A stretch of 64,000 nucleotides of DNA from the NCBI GenBank assembly GCA_954871525.1, contig OX940870.1, forward strand, positions 11,191,501 to 11,255,500, read 5' to 3'. A program made the position numbers and the translations under genes. This DNA comes from Parietaria judaica (lineage: Eukaryota > Streptophyta > Magnoliopsida > Rosales > Urticaceae). Positions 53,604-64,000 of this stretch are shown here, piece by piece (position 1 is the first letter of the stretch; each line of letters begins with the position of its first letter). The notes under the pieces are model-generated. The model saw nothing but the letters and a program-made list of their open reading frames with translations, was not told where the DNA came from and made no database searches.

Positions 53604-54410
53604 CTACTCGCTATCGTTTGCAACTGAGCTCCCATCGCCGGAACTCCCGCCACCTGAAAAAGGAAAAAAAAGTATATTAGATTTTTAATCTATGGATCTG
53701 AGATTAATCTCACCAATAAAAAACTAATTTTGGGGTTAACAGGAAAGTTTTTACCTCTCCAAGCCCGCAAGCAATTCCGGCACATAGTATGTCCATTTGC
53801 TCTTGGTTTGAGCCAGCATTCAATGCATAACGCTCCATGTCCATTTTTCATTTTAGCAGAAGCCACTACTGTATTGAAAAATGTTCGCAATGTTATGTAA
53901 TTTTAATCTATGGAACTGAGACTTGAGTCTCTTCCAATAAAATTCAATGTATAGTTCAGAAAAGGTTTTACCCTTTGATGAACTGAGGTGTTGCCTGCAT
54001 CTAAGTTGGCCTTTCACTCTCGGATTTGTTCCACACTGGAAACACATTGCTGAAAAACCAAACTTTCTTTCTTTCCTTCCAGGTTCGGCTTTTGATTCAG
54101 TCTTTCTTTTGTTATCCCTTGCAACAGCCTCACTGACAAGTCCCGTTACTTTATTCACTTTCAGTAATAGTCTCTCAATTTCATCATGAGACGTCTTGAG
54201 CATAGCATTCTTGAAAGCTTGACTTTTGAGATGATACTGGTTGAAATAGTGAGTGAGTAAATTATACTCAACATCATATTTGAACCATTCCGTATCTTTC
54301 TCAAAGATAGTCAGTGGCTCTTCAGACTCTTGCTCAAGAGGTGAATGGGAGTTAACGGAATCTTGTTCATCATCTGAGATGATAATTGGATCGGACATTT
54401 TAACAGGCAT
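53604..54410 (-). CDS. Unrecognised 200-aa cysteine-rich protein, three exons, inside a copia element
   Basis: Proposed exons on the minus strand: 54410-53972, 53868-53755 and 53653-53604, all introns in phase 1 with GT..AG borders and good pyrimidine tracts. Exon 1 starts MPVKMSDPIIISDDEQ, is acidic and then helical, turns basic (DNKRKTESKAEPGRKERK) and ends in CFQCGTNPRVKGQLRCRQH. Exon 2 ends in CIECWLKPRANGHTMCRNC. The two share C-X2-C-X11-C-X2-(H/C), PR at the same offset and the following junction, so exon duplication is likely. Exon 3 adds a short GGGSSGDGSS tail. Each pattern could bind one zinc ion. It is not the CCHC knuckle of gag (C-X2-C-X4-H-X4-C). I do not recognise the family. 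The gene has the same orientation as the retrotransposon and sits where gag would lie. Expression is unproven. Confidence 0.55.
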
Positions 54411-54579
54411 TGAAAAAGAAACTTATTAAACTTTATTATAGGTAGAATGTTTTGGGTAATTAAGTTGGTTCGAAATAGTCACATGATGCAAACATGTTCT
54501 CGGGAAAACGTTAATAAACCCATTGACTATTTCATGATAATTCAACCGACTGTACACATCGTTGCCGTCCTTAATGCAT

Positions 54580-54928
54580 GGTCACTCTAAGGTGACTCGC
54601 GGTATCAACTGTGTAGTTTGGTTAAACTAAGTTTTAGTCATAAACTTAATTAATACTCAAAATAAGAACCACCACAATTCTTTATGATTATTAACTATCA
54701 TCATAGACGGTCGGGAAGTTCCAACTTTCGTGCAAGCTTAACCCATTATTTTTGGTTCTCGGAATCCTCTTGGAAACGTCGTCCTTAGGGAATGGTCACT
54801 CTAAGGTGACTCACGGCCCATTTTCAAGATTCCTCCGTCCCCATATTCTTTTGAAACTATCACGGTGCCAAACCTTCCACAAGCACACCTTTCCTTAAGA
54901 GTAGTGGTCACTCTAGGGTGACTCGAGG
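54580..54928. repeat. Hairpin motif repeated three times
   Basis: ggtcactctaaggtgactc-like units at 54580-54602, 54794-54816 and 54906-54928, each preceded by a cctta run. Each unit can fold (gtcac pairs with gtgac around a 6-base loop), and the upstream cctta can pair alternatively with taagg inside. Located between primer-binding site and coding part of the copia element. Confidence 0.75.
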
Positions 54929-55207
54929 CGGTGTGGTCAGCAGACCTTGTGACAGTAATAATGGAGACATTTTATCATTAATTCTATACTTACCATTGTT
55001 TATGTTAAATAACATTTTTAACTTTTTCATAAGTTAATTAAAACTTATTATAAACTTTCCTTTAATGACACATTAAAAGTTTATATTTTGGCTTTATTAA
55101 TTACGACACGTAATTATATATAAGGCCTCAATGATTATAGTGTTCATTATTTTATCCGTAGTGATAGGTCAATCACACTTTCTTCAGGTAGATGGGAGGG
55201 GTCCTAA

Positions 55208-55237
55208 CCGGTCACCCAGAAGTGGATGGTGAACCGG
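55208..55237. repeat. Imperfect inverted repeat (hairpin)
   Basis: ccggtcacc and ggtgaaccgg pair around an 11-base loop with one bulged base, in the leader of the large copia element. Its stem resembles the gtcac/gtgac stem of the triple repeat. Confidence 0.6.
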
Positions 55238-56230
55238 CCCCACTTTTGATTCCCTCTTCCTCAGACAAGATTGTATGATTGAGATTTTTCCGATTAATAA
55301 TGACCACTTTACATTTACTCTTTACTATTCATATCTATCCTTAATTCGACATATTAATGATGATTAAACATAAGCACTATGTTTACGGGTTATGAAAATA
55401 GGTTATAACAAATTATATCTATGAGGAATATATATAATTAGATTTTAATGATTTCAATTCTCTAAGAATAATCATTAATTTATACCATGGCTTATAAATA
55501 ATTATTTATGAAATTTTAAAATAAGTCAATGATATTATTCCTAAGAATTATCATCCATATTTTATTATTAAATAAGACAATATTATTTATTCACTAAATA
55601 ATATCCATATTTAATTTTAGGAATTATTTAAAATAAGTCAATGTTACTTATCCATAAATAACATCCATATTTTAATAATTCATAATTGTTTAATTTCAAT
55701 TATAATTAATATTTAATTATTCCTAGGGAACCGGGTCAGAATAAATTCCGACCATAATTAAAATTATGTACGTGGGCCCTCCGGGCCTAAGCCTGGGCCC
55801 ACGTCCCTAGGAGAAGCCACGCCCAGCCTGCCGGGGAGGCTAGGGTAGCGCCCACCTGCGCTGCCAGGCAGCGTGGGCCGCAGGCCAATGCGCGAGGCCC
55901 AGGCGCTGCTCGCCAGGGCAACCCGCAAGGGTTTCGCCCTGGGCCTTGCCCTGGCGTGGGCTTTGCCACGAGCCTGGCCCGTGGCACCTAGGGTTTCGAC
56001 CCTGGGGCTGCAGCGGCAGCCCCTTGTCCCCTCTAGCCACGTGCTGGGCTGCGCCTAGCAGCCCGCCCAATTTTCCCGTCACGATTTCTCGGGTCGGGAA
56101 ATAATCTAATTTTAAATTAAAAATTAAAATTTCTAGAAATAAATTTCAATTTTAATTATTAATTTATTCATCAAATAATTCGTTCTTTAAACCTTTAAAT
56201 TAAATTTCGAAATTATTTATCCTTGAACCT

Positions 56231-56243
56231 TGCTCTGATACCA
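56231..56243 (-). other. Primer-binding site (initiator tRNA-Met) of the large copia element
   Basis: Minus strand TGGTATCAGAGCA lies two bases inside the 5' LTR. Confidence 0.92.
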
Positions 56244-56245
56244 TT

Positions 56246-59000
56246 TGCTGGAAATCAGAGGTATCAAGCCGACTTCCTTACCACGATAATAACCTCCGGG
56301 CCGTCCCGGTAACATTTAAAAATTCATTTTAAAGCGGAAATCTTGTTATCGGACCGACGACACGGATATCGGGTAATAACAAAACGAGATCTGATAAATA
56401 TTTCGAATCTAATATTTTCATGTTCATTATTAATAATCTAGTCGAACAGGAAATAAATAGAAAGCAGTAAATGGTTGCATTTATTTACCCAATACATAAG
56501 GCCGTACCTCAACTGATGATTCCGGCTGCGCGTTCTGACTTGGGCAGGGCTCCGCCGGTGCTGAGGGAAACTCCCGTGATCTTCCGGGATATTCTCCTGG
56601 ATTCCTCGCTACCAAAGCGTGGGCTTCGCTGGCAGGACTCCGTTGCAAAATTTAACTGACGGTTCTTTTAAAGCTACCGGAGAAAAATAAGACTAAGCCG
56701 AACCAGAAAAGAGATCAGAAGCAGAAAACTCGCAGACCCTAGAGAGAGAGGGAGAGCTCGAGTTTTTGCTATGTGGAGAGGTGTATTAAATGTGTAGAAT
56801 TAGCTTCCTATTTATAGGCTCAAGCTTTAACCGATTTGGAGATTTTCCCTCCCAATTTTCGAATTCTTTTAATTAAATATAAATAATTATTTCAATCCAA
56901 TGATCCAGATTCAACCTCATCTAGATCCAATGGATATAATTAATCAGGGATTTAATTAATTAAATAATATAAGATAAGATTAAAACATTTAATCTTATCA
57001 TCATATTATATATTTTTGAATTATATTATACATATATATATATATATTTAAATTCAAATTTGTTAATGATTATCTAGATCCAATGGTTAAAATTAAATCT
57101 TAAACCAATCCAATGGATCAAATCAATTAGGGATAAAGTCAAATACCCTAGGGTTTTACAAAACCCTAATTCGAACTTTTATCTCAAATTTATTCGAATT
57201 TTAATATCATATATATAATATTAATTAATTTCTAATCCGACGGTTTAAAGATAAAATCTCAAAACCGATCCAACGGACATAATTAATTAAGCAAATTCGA
57301 AATACCTAAACTTGGTCACCAAGTTTCAATTTCAAATTATATTAGGGTTCAAATCAATTATCTCAATCCAACGGTTGATACTAAATCATAACCGATCCAA
57401 TGGATTAAATTGATTTTAGGGTTTTTGCCAAGATACCAAACTTCAGGTACTATTGCCGCAAAAATAAAATCTTCTATATCAGAGATTCGAATTTAACTAG
57501 GGTTTGTTTTTCTCCAAACACTAATTCGAATATACACATAAAATAATATATAAATATATTATTTATTTATCAATATAAATCCTTTAATTATTAATTAATT
57601 ATTAATAAGATATTAATAATTAAATCCAAATAATTAAATTATATTAATAAAGCCTGATCTTTATCACACATTAAATGTCATGGCGCAACACCATCATTTA
57701 AATTCGTGACATGTGATTTAATTTCATAGTTTATCGAACCGAGTCATAAACTTAGAAAATCCATAAATCACAAACCGTTGGTTCAAAAAGAAAAGTTGCT
57801 TAGAATTTAATTTAGAACAACATGGTGCTGTTCGAAAATCTAAATTCTAACTTTCTTTTTATCAGTTACTTTCGTGTACCAAAATATGATACTTTTGCCA
57901 CGCTATCGATAAAACCATCTGACATCTGACACAGACTTGTCAGTTTTATAAGTCCAGCCAAATGATTAAACATTATCCAGAATGTATTTTAATCACGTAC
58001 GTATCATCCGTTACGGAGCTATCCTGGGGACCATGGACCCGTATCACTTAAGCTCCAACGAACTGCTAGGTGTTCGTCAAACCTCGAAGTGATTCCACTA
58101 TAGACCCGAGGCTGCTCTTTAGTGATACGGTATATATTATTCCCTTATATACAGCAGGGTGTCCATTAGATTCAATCAAATACCAATTATTGTCCTTTCA
58201 CTTGATGACCCACACATGAGCAGGCGGTTTATACCGTAATGCCCCTCAATGCATTTTCATCCTTGACTCAGCCAGTAATATTATGAGTAACCCACTTATG
58301 GTTTCGATTCATAAGTTGCGCACGAGTACCTCTCACTTCTCACCACTGACAATCAAGGGAATCATCATGACTCTAAAGAGAGCTGTGTGATGCCCATGTC
58401 TATGATCAAGCAATCCTTTCTACTGACTATCATGTTCCCAAAATAATAGTGTTGGGAACAACGGTAATATCTTGTGTTCTTTAACGGTTAAATCAAAGAA
58501 CAATCAAGCCAGCAACTTGGACTCATGACCACTCATGACTTAAAACTAATATCCATTTGATCATCATTTTGCGACTCAACTACAAGTTGTCAGTGACGGT
58601 CTTATATGACAACTTCTTGAGTTTAAGTCAGGTCCAGTCCAGTATGAAGACGCTTCATACTTAATGCACTTCTAGTGAGTGTTGACACACACAAAATCCA
58701 GAATAGGATTGTCACTTCAGTCACATTAATGACCTTACCGATTAATGGGCTCCCACCCAGTTAATCAGGTCACGGACATTTTAAGTTCATTTATTATGTT
58801 TATTAATTCTTCTTCACATGACTCTTTTGTGATAATAATAACATAGTTGCATCCTTTATGAACTAAGGAATCAAACATTCTATTTTACTCTACAGAAACT
58901 ATAATAAGATTAACATAATAAGTATCATCTTTATTCAACGACTTTTCATAATCTTTTACAAATGGATAAATATCTTGTTTAAGGACACACATGTCCAACA
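56246..59000 (-). repeat. 5' LTR of the large copia element
   Basis: 2755 bp partner of 48754-51519. On the plus strand it runs from tgctggaaatcag to atgtccaaca. Small differences include a 13-bp deletion near 57778 and a (ta) expansion near 57038. Confidence 0.92.
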
Positions 59001-61004
59001 CACTCCTCCCCGCGTAGCCTGAAAAAGCTATGTGCACTCCTCCCCATGTCACCGCCGCACGCATGTCGAAACCTGCAACCAGAAAGCACTCCCCTGCGCT
59101 AGCCTAATCTGAATCAGGGTTTCCCTTGCGCGCTATCAGGACCCCCAAAGTTTGTCGACCAAGTTCGTCAAGAACGTCGTCGCCTCTGGGTTGCCACTAA
59201 GGAGTTTTTCTGGTCACATTTTCGCCTGAGAGCACTGCAAAATCTCTGCCGGATCTGATCGTTTCTGGTCGAAAATTCTCCAGAGCAACGATGGAGGAGA
59301 GAGAGAGAGAGAGGGGGAGATAGTTTTTAATAAATGAAAAAAAAAATTAGGGTCAAAATAAAAAAAATTAAATGAAAACCTAATTAATAGGGGACGTTTT
59401 CAACCATAATTTTAGGATAATTTAATTTCATTAATTATAATATATTATAAATAATTAATTACAAAAATAAATAAATAAAATTGATATTATGATTAATATG
59501 GTCTAAAAAAGTTTACAAATGAGTATAAATGAATTGTTTGAAAGTATGAGCAATTCTCATCAACCTTAAGAGTTTTTTGCGTTTCATGGGTTTTTAATTT
59601 TTTTTTATGCATTATATCGTCTCGTTCTTGTTCACACATCATAAATCCTTATTTTATAATTATTATATTTAAATTTAAACTGGGACATTATAATTATTTC
59701 ATAATAAAGAAATGCTTATTCGATGAACGGAAAGCTGAGAACTTAGGAAAAGATTTTGTGAAGCATGGTCTTACGGTGGGTCCCGAGTCAACGCGGTCGT
59801 TGAAGTAATGTTGAGGCGTTTGGACTCCGATGGCATAGAGATTGCATGCGCTGTTGCTGTGGAACCAAAACAGTTTTGGGCTAAGGCCTGTGAGGCCATT
59901 GCTTTAGGCCCAAAATTTATAGTTATTTTTAAGCCTAGATCAAAGGGCTCAAAACAGATATTTAAGGGCCCAATTTTTTGTTCGAATTGTAGAAGCGGAA
60001 TCTATTTACCGTAGCTAATAACTTAATACCTCTCTACATATGTCATTTTCCAACTGCCTTTTTCTTTGTCAATGGTGGGCCATCTCCGCTCAATCATAGA
60101 ACGTGTGTATTTGGTAGCCAACTCAATTTTTTTAATTTTTTTTTTACTCAGAGTTTTATAGTTCATTCAGATAATAATTTTTTTTAACTTTTTAGTACAT
60201 GATTCTGTTTTTTTTTTTCAATTACATTTTTAATATATTACTAAACTAAATACAATAACATTAATAATAAAAACAAATTATTACATAAAATACAATAACA
60301 TCAATAATAAAAACATATAATTACATAAAGCACTACATAATCATACAAATAAGAGACAATTATGTGTTCCCTACATAAACATCATGGATAATATTTTCAC
60401 ATTTCATTGGCAATAAAATATCTAAACTTTGTATATGTAATCGTCGGGCATTTGCAGTCGCGTTTGTGAATCGGATTCCATCATCTTCTCGCGTACCTTG
60501 ATCTAAGACTCCTTCGGAACTTCCACATTTGAAATCATCAATTGAATACAATCCCTATGAGTCCTCAAAATCTCAAATGTATAAATAAAACCATAGCTGC
60601 TAAACTATATGCATAAATAAAACCATAGATTTTGCCCTTTTTCATAGTTCTCCTCTCTGCTAGTCAATGTAAATTCAGCACGACATATGCAAATCTATGC
60701 ATATTAATGAACGAATAAAAGCAATAAAATTTTTGTATAGTAATTAGTCCATGAATTCAGTCCTCAATCGCAAGTTCAAGATTAACTTTTTGCCCCCGTT
60801 TTTACCCTTTTGCATATTTCTCCAATCGAAAAATTAAACAAAAAACTAGAACAACAATCCAGACCGGCAACCAATGACAACAAAGAGAGATAAAAAAAAA
60901 CTTCATCAGAATCATCATAAACAACAAAAAAAAACCCTAGATTTAAATTTCACAATCACACTTTTTGATTTCTAATTTCCACCAAATAGCACCGTGAAAT
61001 TTAC

Positions 61005-61250
61005 TTACAAGTGACCGCGGAAGATGACAGTGGAGCTCGGTGAGAGAGAGAAGACGACGCTCGGTGGAGGGCAGTAGTGGAGCTCGGAGAGAGAGAATAG
61101 AAGTTTGACGCTCGGTGGAGATCACTGAGAGAGATAAGTCGACGCTTGGTGGACGAAGACGGTGGAGCTCGAGGAGAGACAAAACCGAGAGTCGGCGGAG
61201 GACGACGACGGAGAGAGAGAAGTCGGGTCGGCGGTAGAGGTCGGATGTGA
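61005..61250. repeat. GA-rich minisatellite
   Basis: Degenerate units built from gtggagctcg, gagagagag and gacgctcggtgga recur four to five times. The open frames on both strands here follow from the repeat. Confidence 0.7.
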
Positions 61251-62057
61251 GGCAAGGTCGAAGAGAGAGATGGGTGAAGGATTAAGGGCCAGTTTGGTAT
61301 TGCTTTTAAATATGTGCTTTTGCTTCTTTCTTAATTTTAAGGAGAAATTGTGTTTAATAAACTAAAATAAAATTACTTCTTAAATAATTTTTGTTTTTCG
61401 ATAGGCAAAAATGAAAAGCATCTCATTAATGCTTTTGGAGAAAACTATTTTAGTGGTCTTACATGTCTTTTTTATTTTTTTATTTAAATATTTTATTTTC
61501 TTGTTATATTAAATTTCAAAACTCCATAACTTTAATTTTATAACTCCGATAAACTTATAAAAATAAGCATTGGACAGCTTACGACGAGACAAATTCAATG
61601 ATAAGTTGGAATATATAGTTTTTATGTATTTTAAAATAATTTATTTTTTAATTATTTTTAAGAAGTGATTGTTGCTAAATTACCTAACTAAACACTAAAT
61701 TCTTGACCAAGTAGCAGTTTCTATTAAATTACTTTTACGAAGTGATTTATGCGATAGCACAATAATCCAAGAGTAGGCCTAATGCTCATCTGACTTTTGT
61801 GAATGATTTCTAAAAAAGAAGACAAAAAGAACTAAATTAAACTCATAAAAAATCTTACGAAAGAAACTTTCTATCATTTACTTTACACTGTTTAAGTTCA
61901 AAAAGTAAACAAGACTTTTCAAGATGGGTAACAAACACATCCTAATAAAAACTTTGAAGAAGCAAAGCAAGCAATAGAAAGTAGAAACTTCTTTAATTAT
62001 TTCCTTCATTCTCCATTCTTGCTGTGTGTGTGAGAAAGCAAATTCTCCGATCAATTA

Positions 62058-62082
62058 TTATTATTATTATTATTATTATCTT
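62058..62082 (+). repeat. (ATT)n microsatellite
   Basis: About eight uninterrupted att units. The tyrosine run in the overlapping open frame is this repeat. Confidence 0.9.
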
Positions 62083-62099
62083 GATAATATATTTTTGTT

Positions 62100-62155
62100 A
62101 GGGCCCCGAAAAAATTTCCGCCTTAGGCCTTTAATTACTCGGGGCCGGCCCTGCG
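62100..62155. mobile_element. Fragment of a hAT-type MITE end
   Basis: tagggccccg at the left and cggggccggccctg at the right resemble the ends of the families at 1890 and 16569, separated here by only about 35 bp. It abuts and truncates the lectin fragment. No matching 8-bp flanks were found. Confidence 0.4.
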
Positions 62156-63930
62156 TGGAACGCCACCACTTTCGTCAGCGACTACGTCTTCGCGGTCGTG
62201 AAAACGTGTCGGTTTCCTCTCTGTATGGCCCATACACTCCTCTTTTAGTGTGGAAAGTCAAACACTTGATCGCTTTCTTGCACTCGTCCTCGGCCACCAT
62301 GCTGTAGTACCCGGTAATGTGGGCCACAAATTCATTAGGGTACTCCAATTTGATCTACACGGTGAGAAATATATTAATATGACAATTTGTGTTGTTCTTT
62401 ATACAATCAAGAACAGTTCGATTTATTATTCGATTTAGTAATCGCGTTAGATCGTAATGAGTTAAAAGATAAATTCATTTATATTGATACAAAGTGCTGA
62501 AATAAATAAATAAATAAATAAAATCACATTTTTATCAATTTACTAGTGTAATTCACATTAGCAAACTATATAATGTAACTTGACATCTATAAATTTTAAA
62601 TCAATTTCATAACATAACGTACACATAACACAATAATAAATAGTTTATTTTAAATAGTCTCATCGTACACAATAAAAAACAAGAAGACAAAGAAATTGAT
62701 TGATTGTCTTGCTTTTAGACTGTTAGTCGTGCTTATGGTTCTAATGTTTTAGAGACCTTTTATTGCGGACAAACAACACGTAAAACTCATGTTTCTATAT
62801 ATAGACTGATCGGCAAATTTCATGTGATTAGTGGTGGTTGTGGTCATGGCGGTGGCTTTGTGCACGTCATAACATGAAGGACGTGGTGTGTACTTTGACA
62901 AGGAGTGCTTCCCTTCAAAGAAGTGGACTCCGAGACTGTCCGAGAACCAGCCTTTGCAGCCATGGAAGCTCACATTGACGCATTCGTTTTGGCCGTTGGA
63001 GAAAGGAATGACTTGCTCGTCCCCAAAGGGTCAGTACTTCTTTTTGTTGGTGAAGAAGGTCAGCGATTTCACCACCGTGGTTTCTCTGAAGATGGTTGAT
63101 CCGTAGTATCCATGCACGCCGGTCAACCACTCATTCGAGTAATCCAAAGTTATCTACTTTGCCAAAAACAACAAAATATTGATCATCTATATTGTTTTCG
63201 GCCCGGTTCTTAACCATCAGGATCAATATGGGACTGAGACAAAATCGAGAATTATGGTAAAAAAAAATATTCCACCCTAACCAATAATATATATATAAAA
63301 AAAGCAAGTAAATGAATATTATATTTTAGGGGTACTGTTTTGGTATGAAACCTGTTTAGTTTTAGTTTGATTTTAATTGTTTTATCATAATTTAGTTTTT
63401 AGGGTTTGATTTTATTACATTATTCAACTATATATATATGAGAGTCAGACTATGTTTATGAATTGATTTCAATGTTTTTTTTATTTTTATTAATTGGTGT
63501 AAAATATATTTTTATGTATTTCAATGTTTTTTTTATTATCTATTAATAGGTGTAAAAATATTTTCATTAATTGATTAATAAACATATTTCGGAAATCAGG
63601 CCGGTCCAATTTCAGCCGTTCCCCATTTTTTTAATCGATCGTTCCAAAATCGAGTTTTTTTTACTGGTTTCAGTATGCTTGAGCTGATTAGAGTTTCAGG
63701 GTGATGAACTTGTCCAGTCTAATATAGCTCCACTACACCATTCTTGTTACCCGAAACCAATTGGTCATTCATGTCGAAGCACACCCTGATGTTAACCACA
63801 CCTCCCGAGCGTGATAAGTGAATCTCTCTATAACTCTGGTGAAAACCCCGTCGTCGAATAGCATGCCGCCACTGCCACCTGAAGGCATGTACATCGCAGC
63901 CAGTGTCCCTTTTGTTGGCAGTCACTCTAG
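62150..63930 (-). pseudogene. Decayed multi-domain jacalin-related lectin locus
   Basis: Three minus-strand fragments match lectin exons. 63910-63720 is a first-half exon (GGSGGMLFDDGVFTRVIE, then after a frameshift VNIRVCFDMNDQLVSGNKNG). 63153-62830 is a second-half exon (LDYSNEWLTGVHGYYGS, VVKSLTFFTNKKKY, then TGA where the conserved Gly of GPFG belongs, then VSFHGCKGWFSDSLGVHFFEG). 62360-62150 is another second-half exon (KLEYPNEFVAHITGYYSMV, CLTFHTKRGVYGP), truncated at its C-terminus. Orientation and exon split are those of the intact gene at 41206-43749, so this is probably an old duplicate. It may continue beyond the right edge of the window. Confidence 0.8.
63165..63700. other. AT-rich sequence within the lectin pseudogene
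   Basis: Former intron position between the two exon fragments, with several ttttttatt runs. Nothing else recognised. Confidence 0.45.
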
Positions 63931-64000
63931 GGATTGATTTGATGTCATATATCTGAAAAAATATATCAAACTGATTTTATTTTGTGTATTTGATTTGTAC

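Larger units (their letters stand above)
54421..56230 (-). other. Leader region of the large copia element, no gene recognised
   Basis: AT-rich with the hairpin motifs. A sharply GC-rich block at about 55765-56080 contains cgtgggccc and gggctgc-type words. Open frames there (for example 55787-56082) follow composition and show no protein motif. No gag, protease or integrase found. Confidence 0.6.
48754..59000 (-). mobile_element. Large Ty1/copia retrotransposon, 10.2 kb, with rearranged interior
   Basis: LTRs at 48754-51519 and 56246-59000 run TGTTGGACAT..CCAGCA in element sense. A polypurine tract and an initiator tRNA-Met primer site are correctly placed. Flanks cacta (48749-48753) and cactc (59001-59005) match at 4 of 5. 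Only the reverse transcriptase and RNase H part of pol is present (53165-51535). The 3 kb between it and the 5' LTR holds no recognisable gag, protease or integrase; it holds a small spliced gene model, a repeated hairpin motif and a GC-rich leader. The LTRs agree in long identical runs with scattered changes, so the insertion is not ancient, yet pol has four nonsense codons. Confidence 0.9.
59001..62100. other. Intergenic DNA right of the copia element
   Basis: No gene recognised. 59001-59060 holds ctcctcccc and gaaaaagctatgtgcac words that also occur left of the element (48735-48750), so the insertion site was itself repetitive. A (GA)n run lies at about 59298-59316. 61283-61320 (gggccagtttggtattgc) resembles the tip of a plant MITE, but no partner end was secured. 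Confidence 0.45.

Noticed and set aside
53604..54410. Gag nucleocapsid as an explanation of the cysteine-rich gene
   Set aside because: The zinc-binding spacing is C-X2-C-X11-C-X2-C/H rather than the CCHC knuckle, and the gene has introns.
55787..56082. Overlapping open frames in the GC-rich copia leader
   Set aside because: Same composition effect; no motif and no splice context.
61283..61940. Possible Harbinger-type MITE (gggccagtttggta to aacaaacacatccta)
   Set aside because: The two tips match only loosely and the taa duplication is too short to count alone.

Overview
The window is nuclear DNA from a flowering plant, most likely a eudicot. Genes have many short introns with GT..AG borders, the long intergenic stretches are AT-rich, and every autonomous repeat belongs to a plant transposon class. 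I cannot name the species from sequence alone.

Five cellular genes look intact. On the + strand, a UBE2W-type ubiquitin-conjugating enzyme (12004-13447, six exons, 161 aa) is followed by an organelle-type RsmI rRNA 2'-O-methyltransferase (about 14373-16372, ten exons). On the - strand lie a cytokinin dehydrogenase (22733-17544, five exons, 524 aa) with four G-boxes upstream, a triple-domain jacalin-related lectin (43749-41206, six coding exons) and an intronless DYW-class PPR protein (47575-44909, 888 aa). A decayed second jacalin locus lies at 62150-63930. These genes do not form a pathway; they are ordinary neighbours separated by transposons.

Most of the rest is mobile DNA, much of it nested, and for many elements both ends and the target-site duplication (TSD) can be read. 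2.1-8.0 kb: a LINE split by a Ty1/copia element with a 5-bp TSD. 9.1-9.8 kb: a hAT-like element. 10.2-11.4 kb and 33.6-35.2 kb: two related solo LTRs. 16.6 kb, 19.1-20.0 kb and 23.5 kb: hAT-type elements with perfect 8-bp TSDs, one inside a cytokinin dehydrogenase intron. 24.5-30.3 kb: a CACTA element that carries a decayed 'putative plant transposon protein' gene and is itself invaded by an LTR. 30.4-31.3 kb: a Mutator-like foldback element with a 9-bp TSD. 39.9-40.5 kb: a small solo LTR. 48.75-59.0 kb: a 10.2-kb copia element with 2.76-kb LTRs.

The least expected object is inside that last element. Where gag, protease and integrase should be, I see instead a small three-exon gene model (54410-53604, 200 aa). 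Two of its exons each end in the same cysteine pattern, C-X2-C-X11-C-X2-C/H, which I do not recognise. The leader beside it carries a hairpin-forming motif repeated three times.
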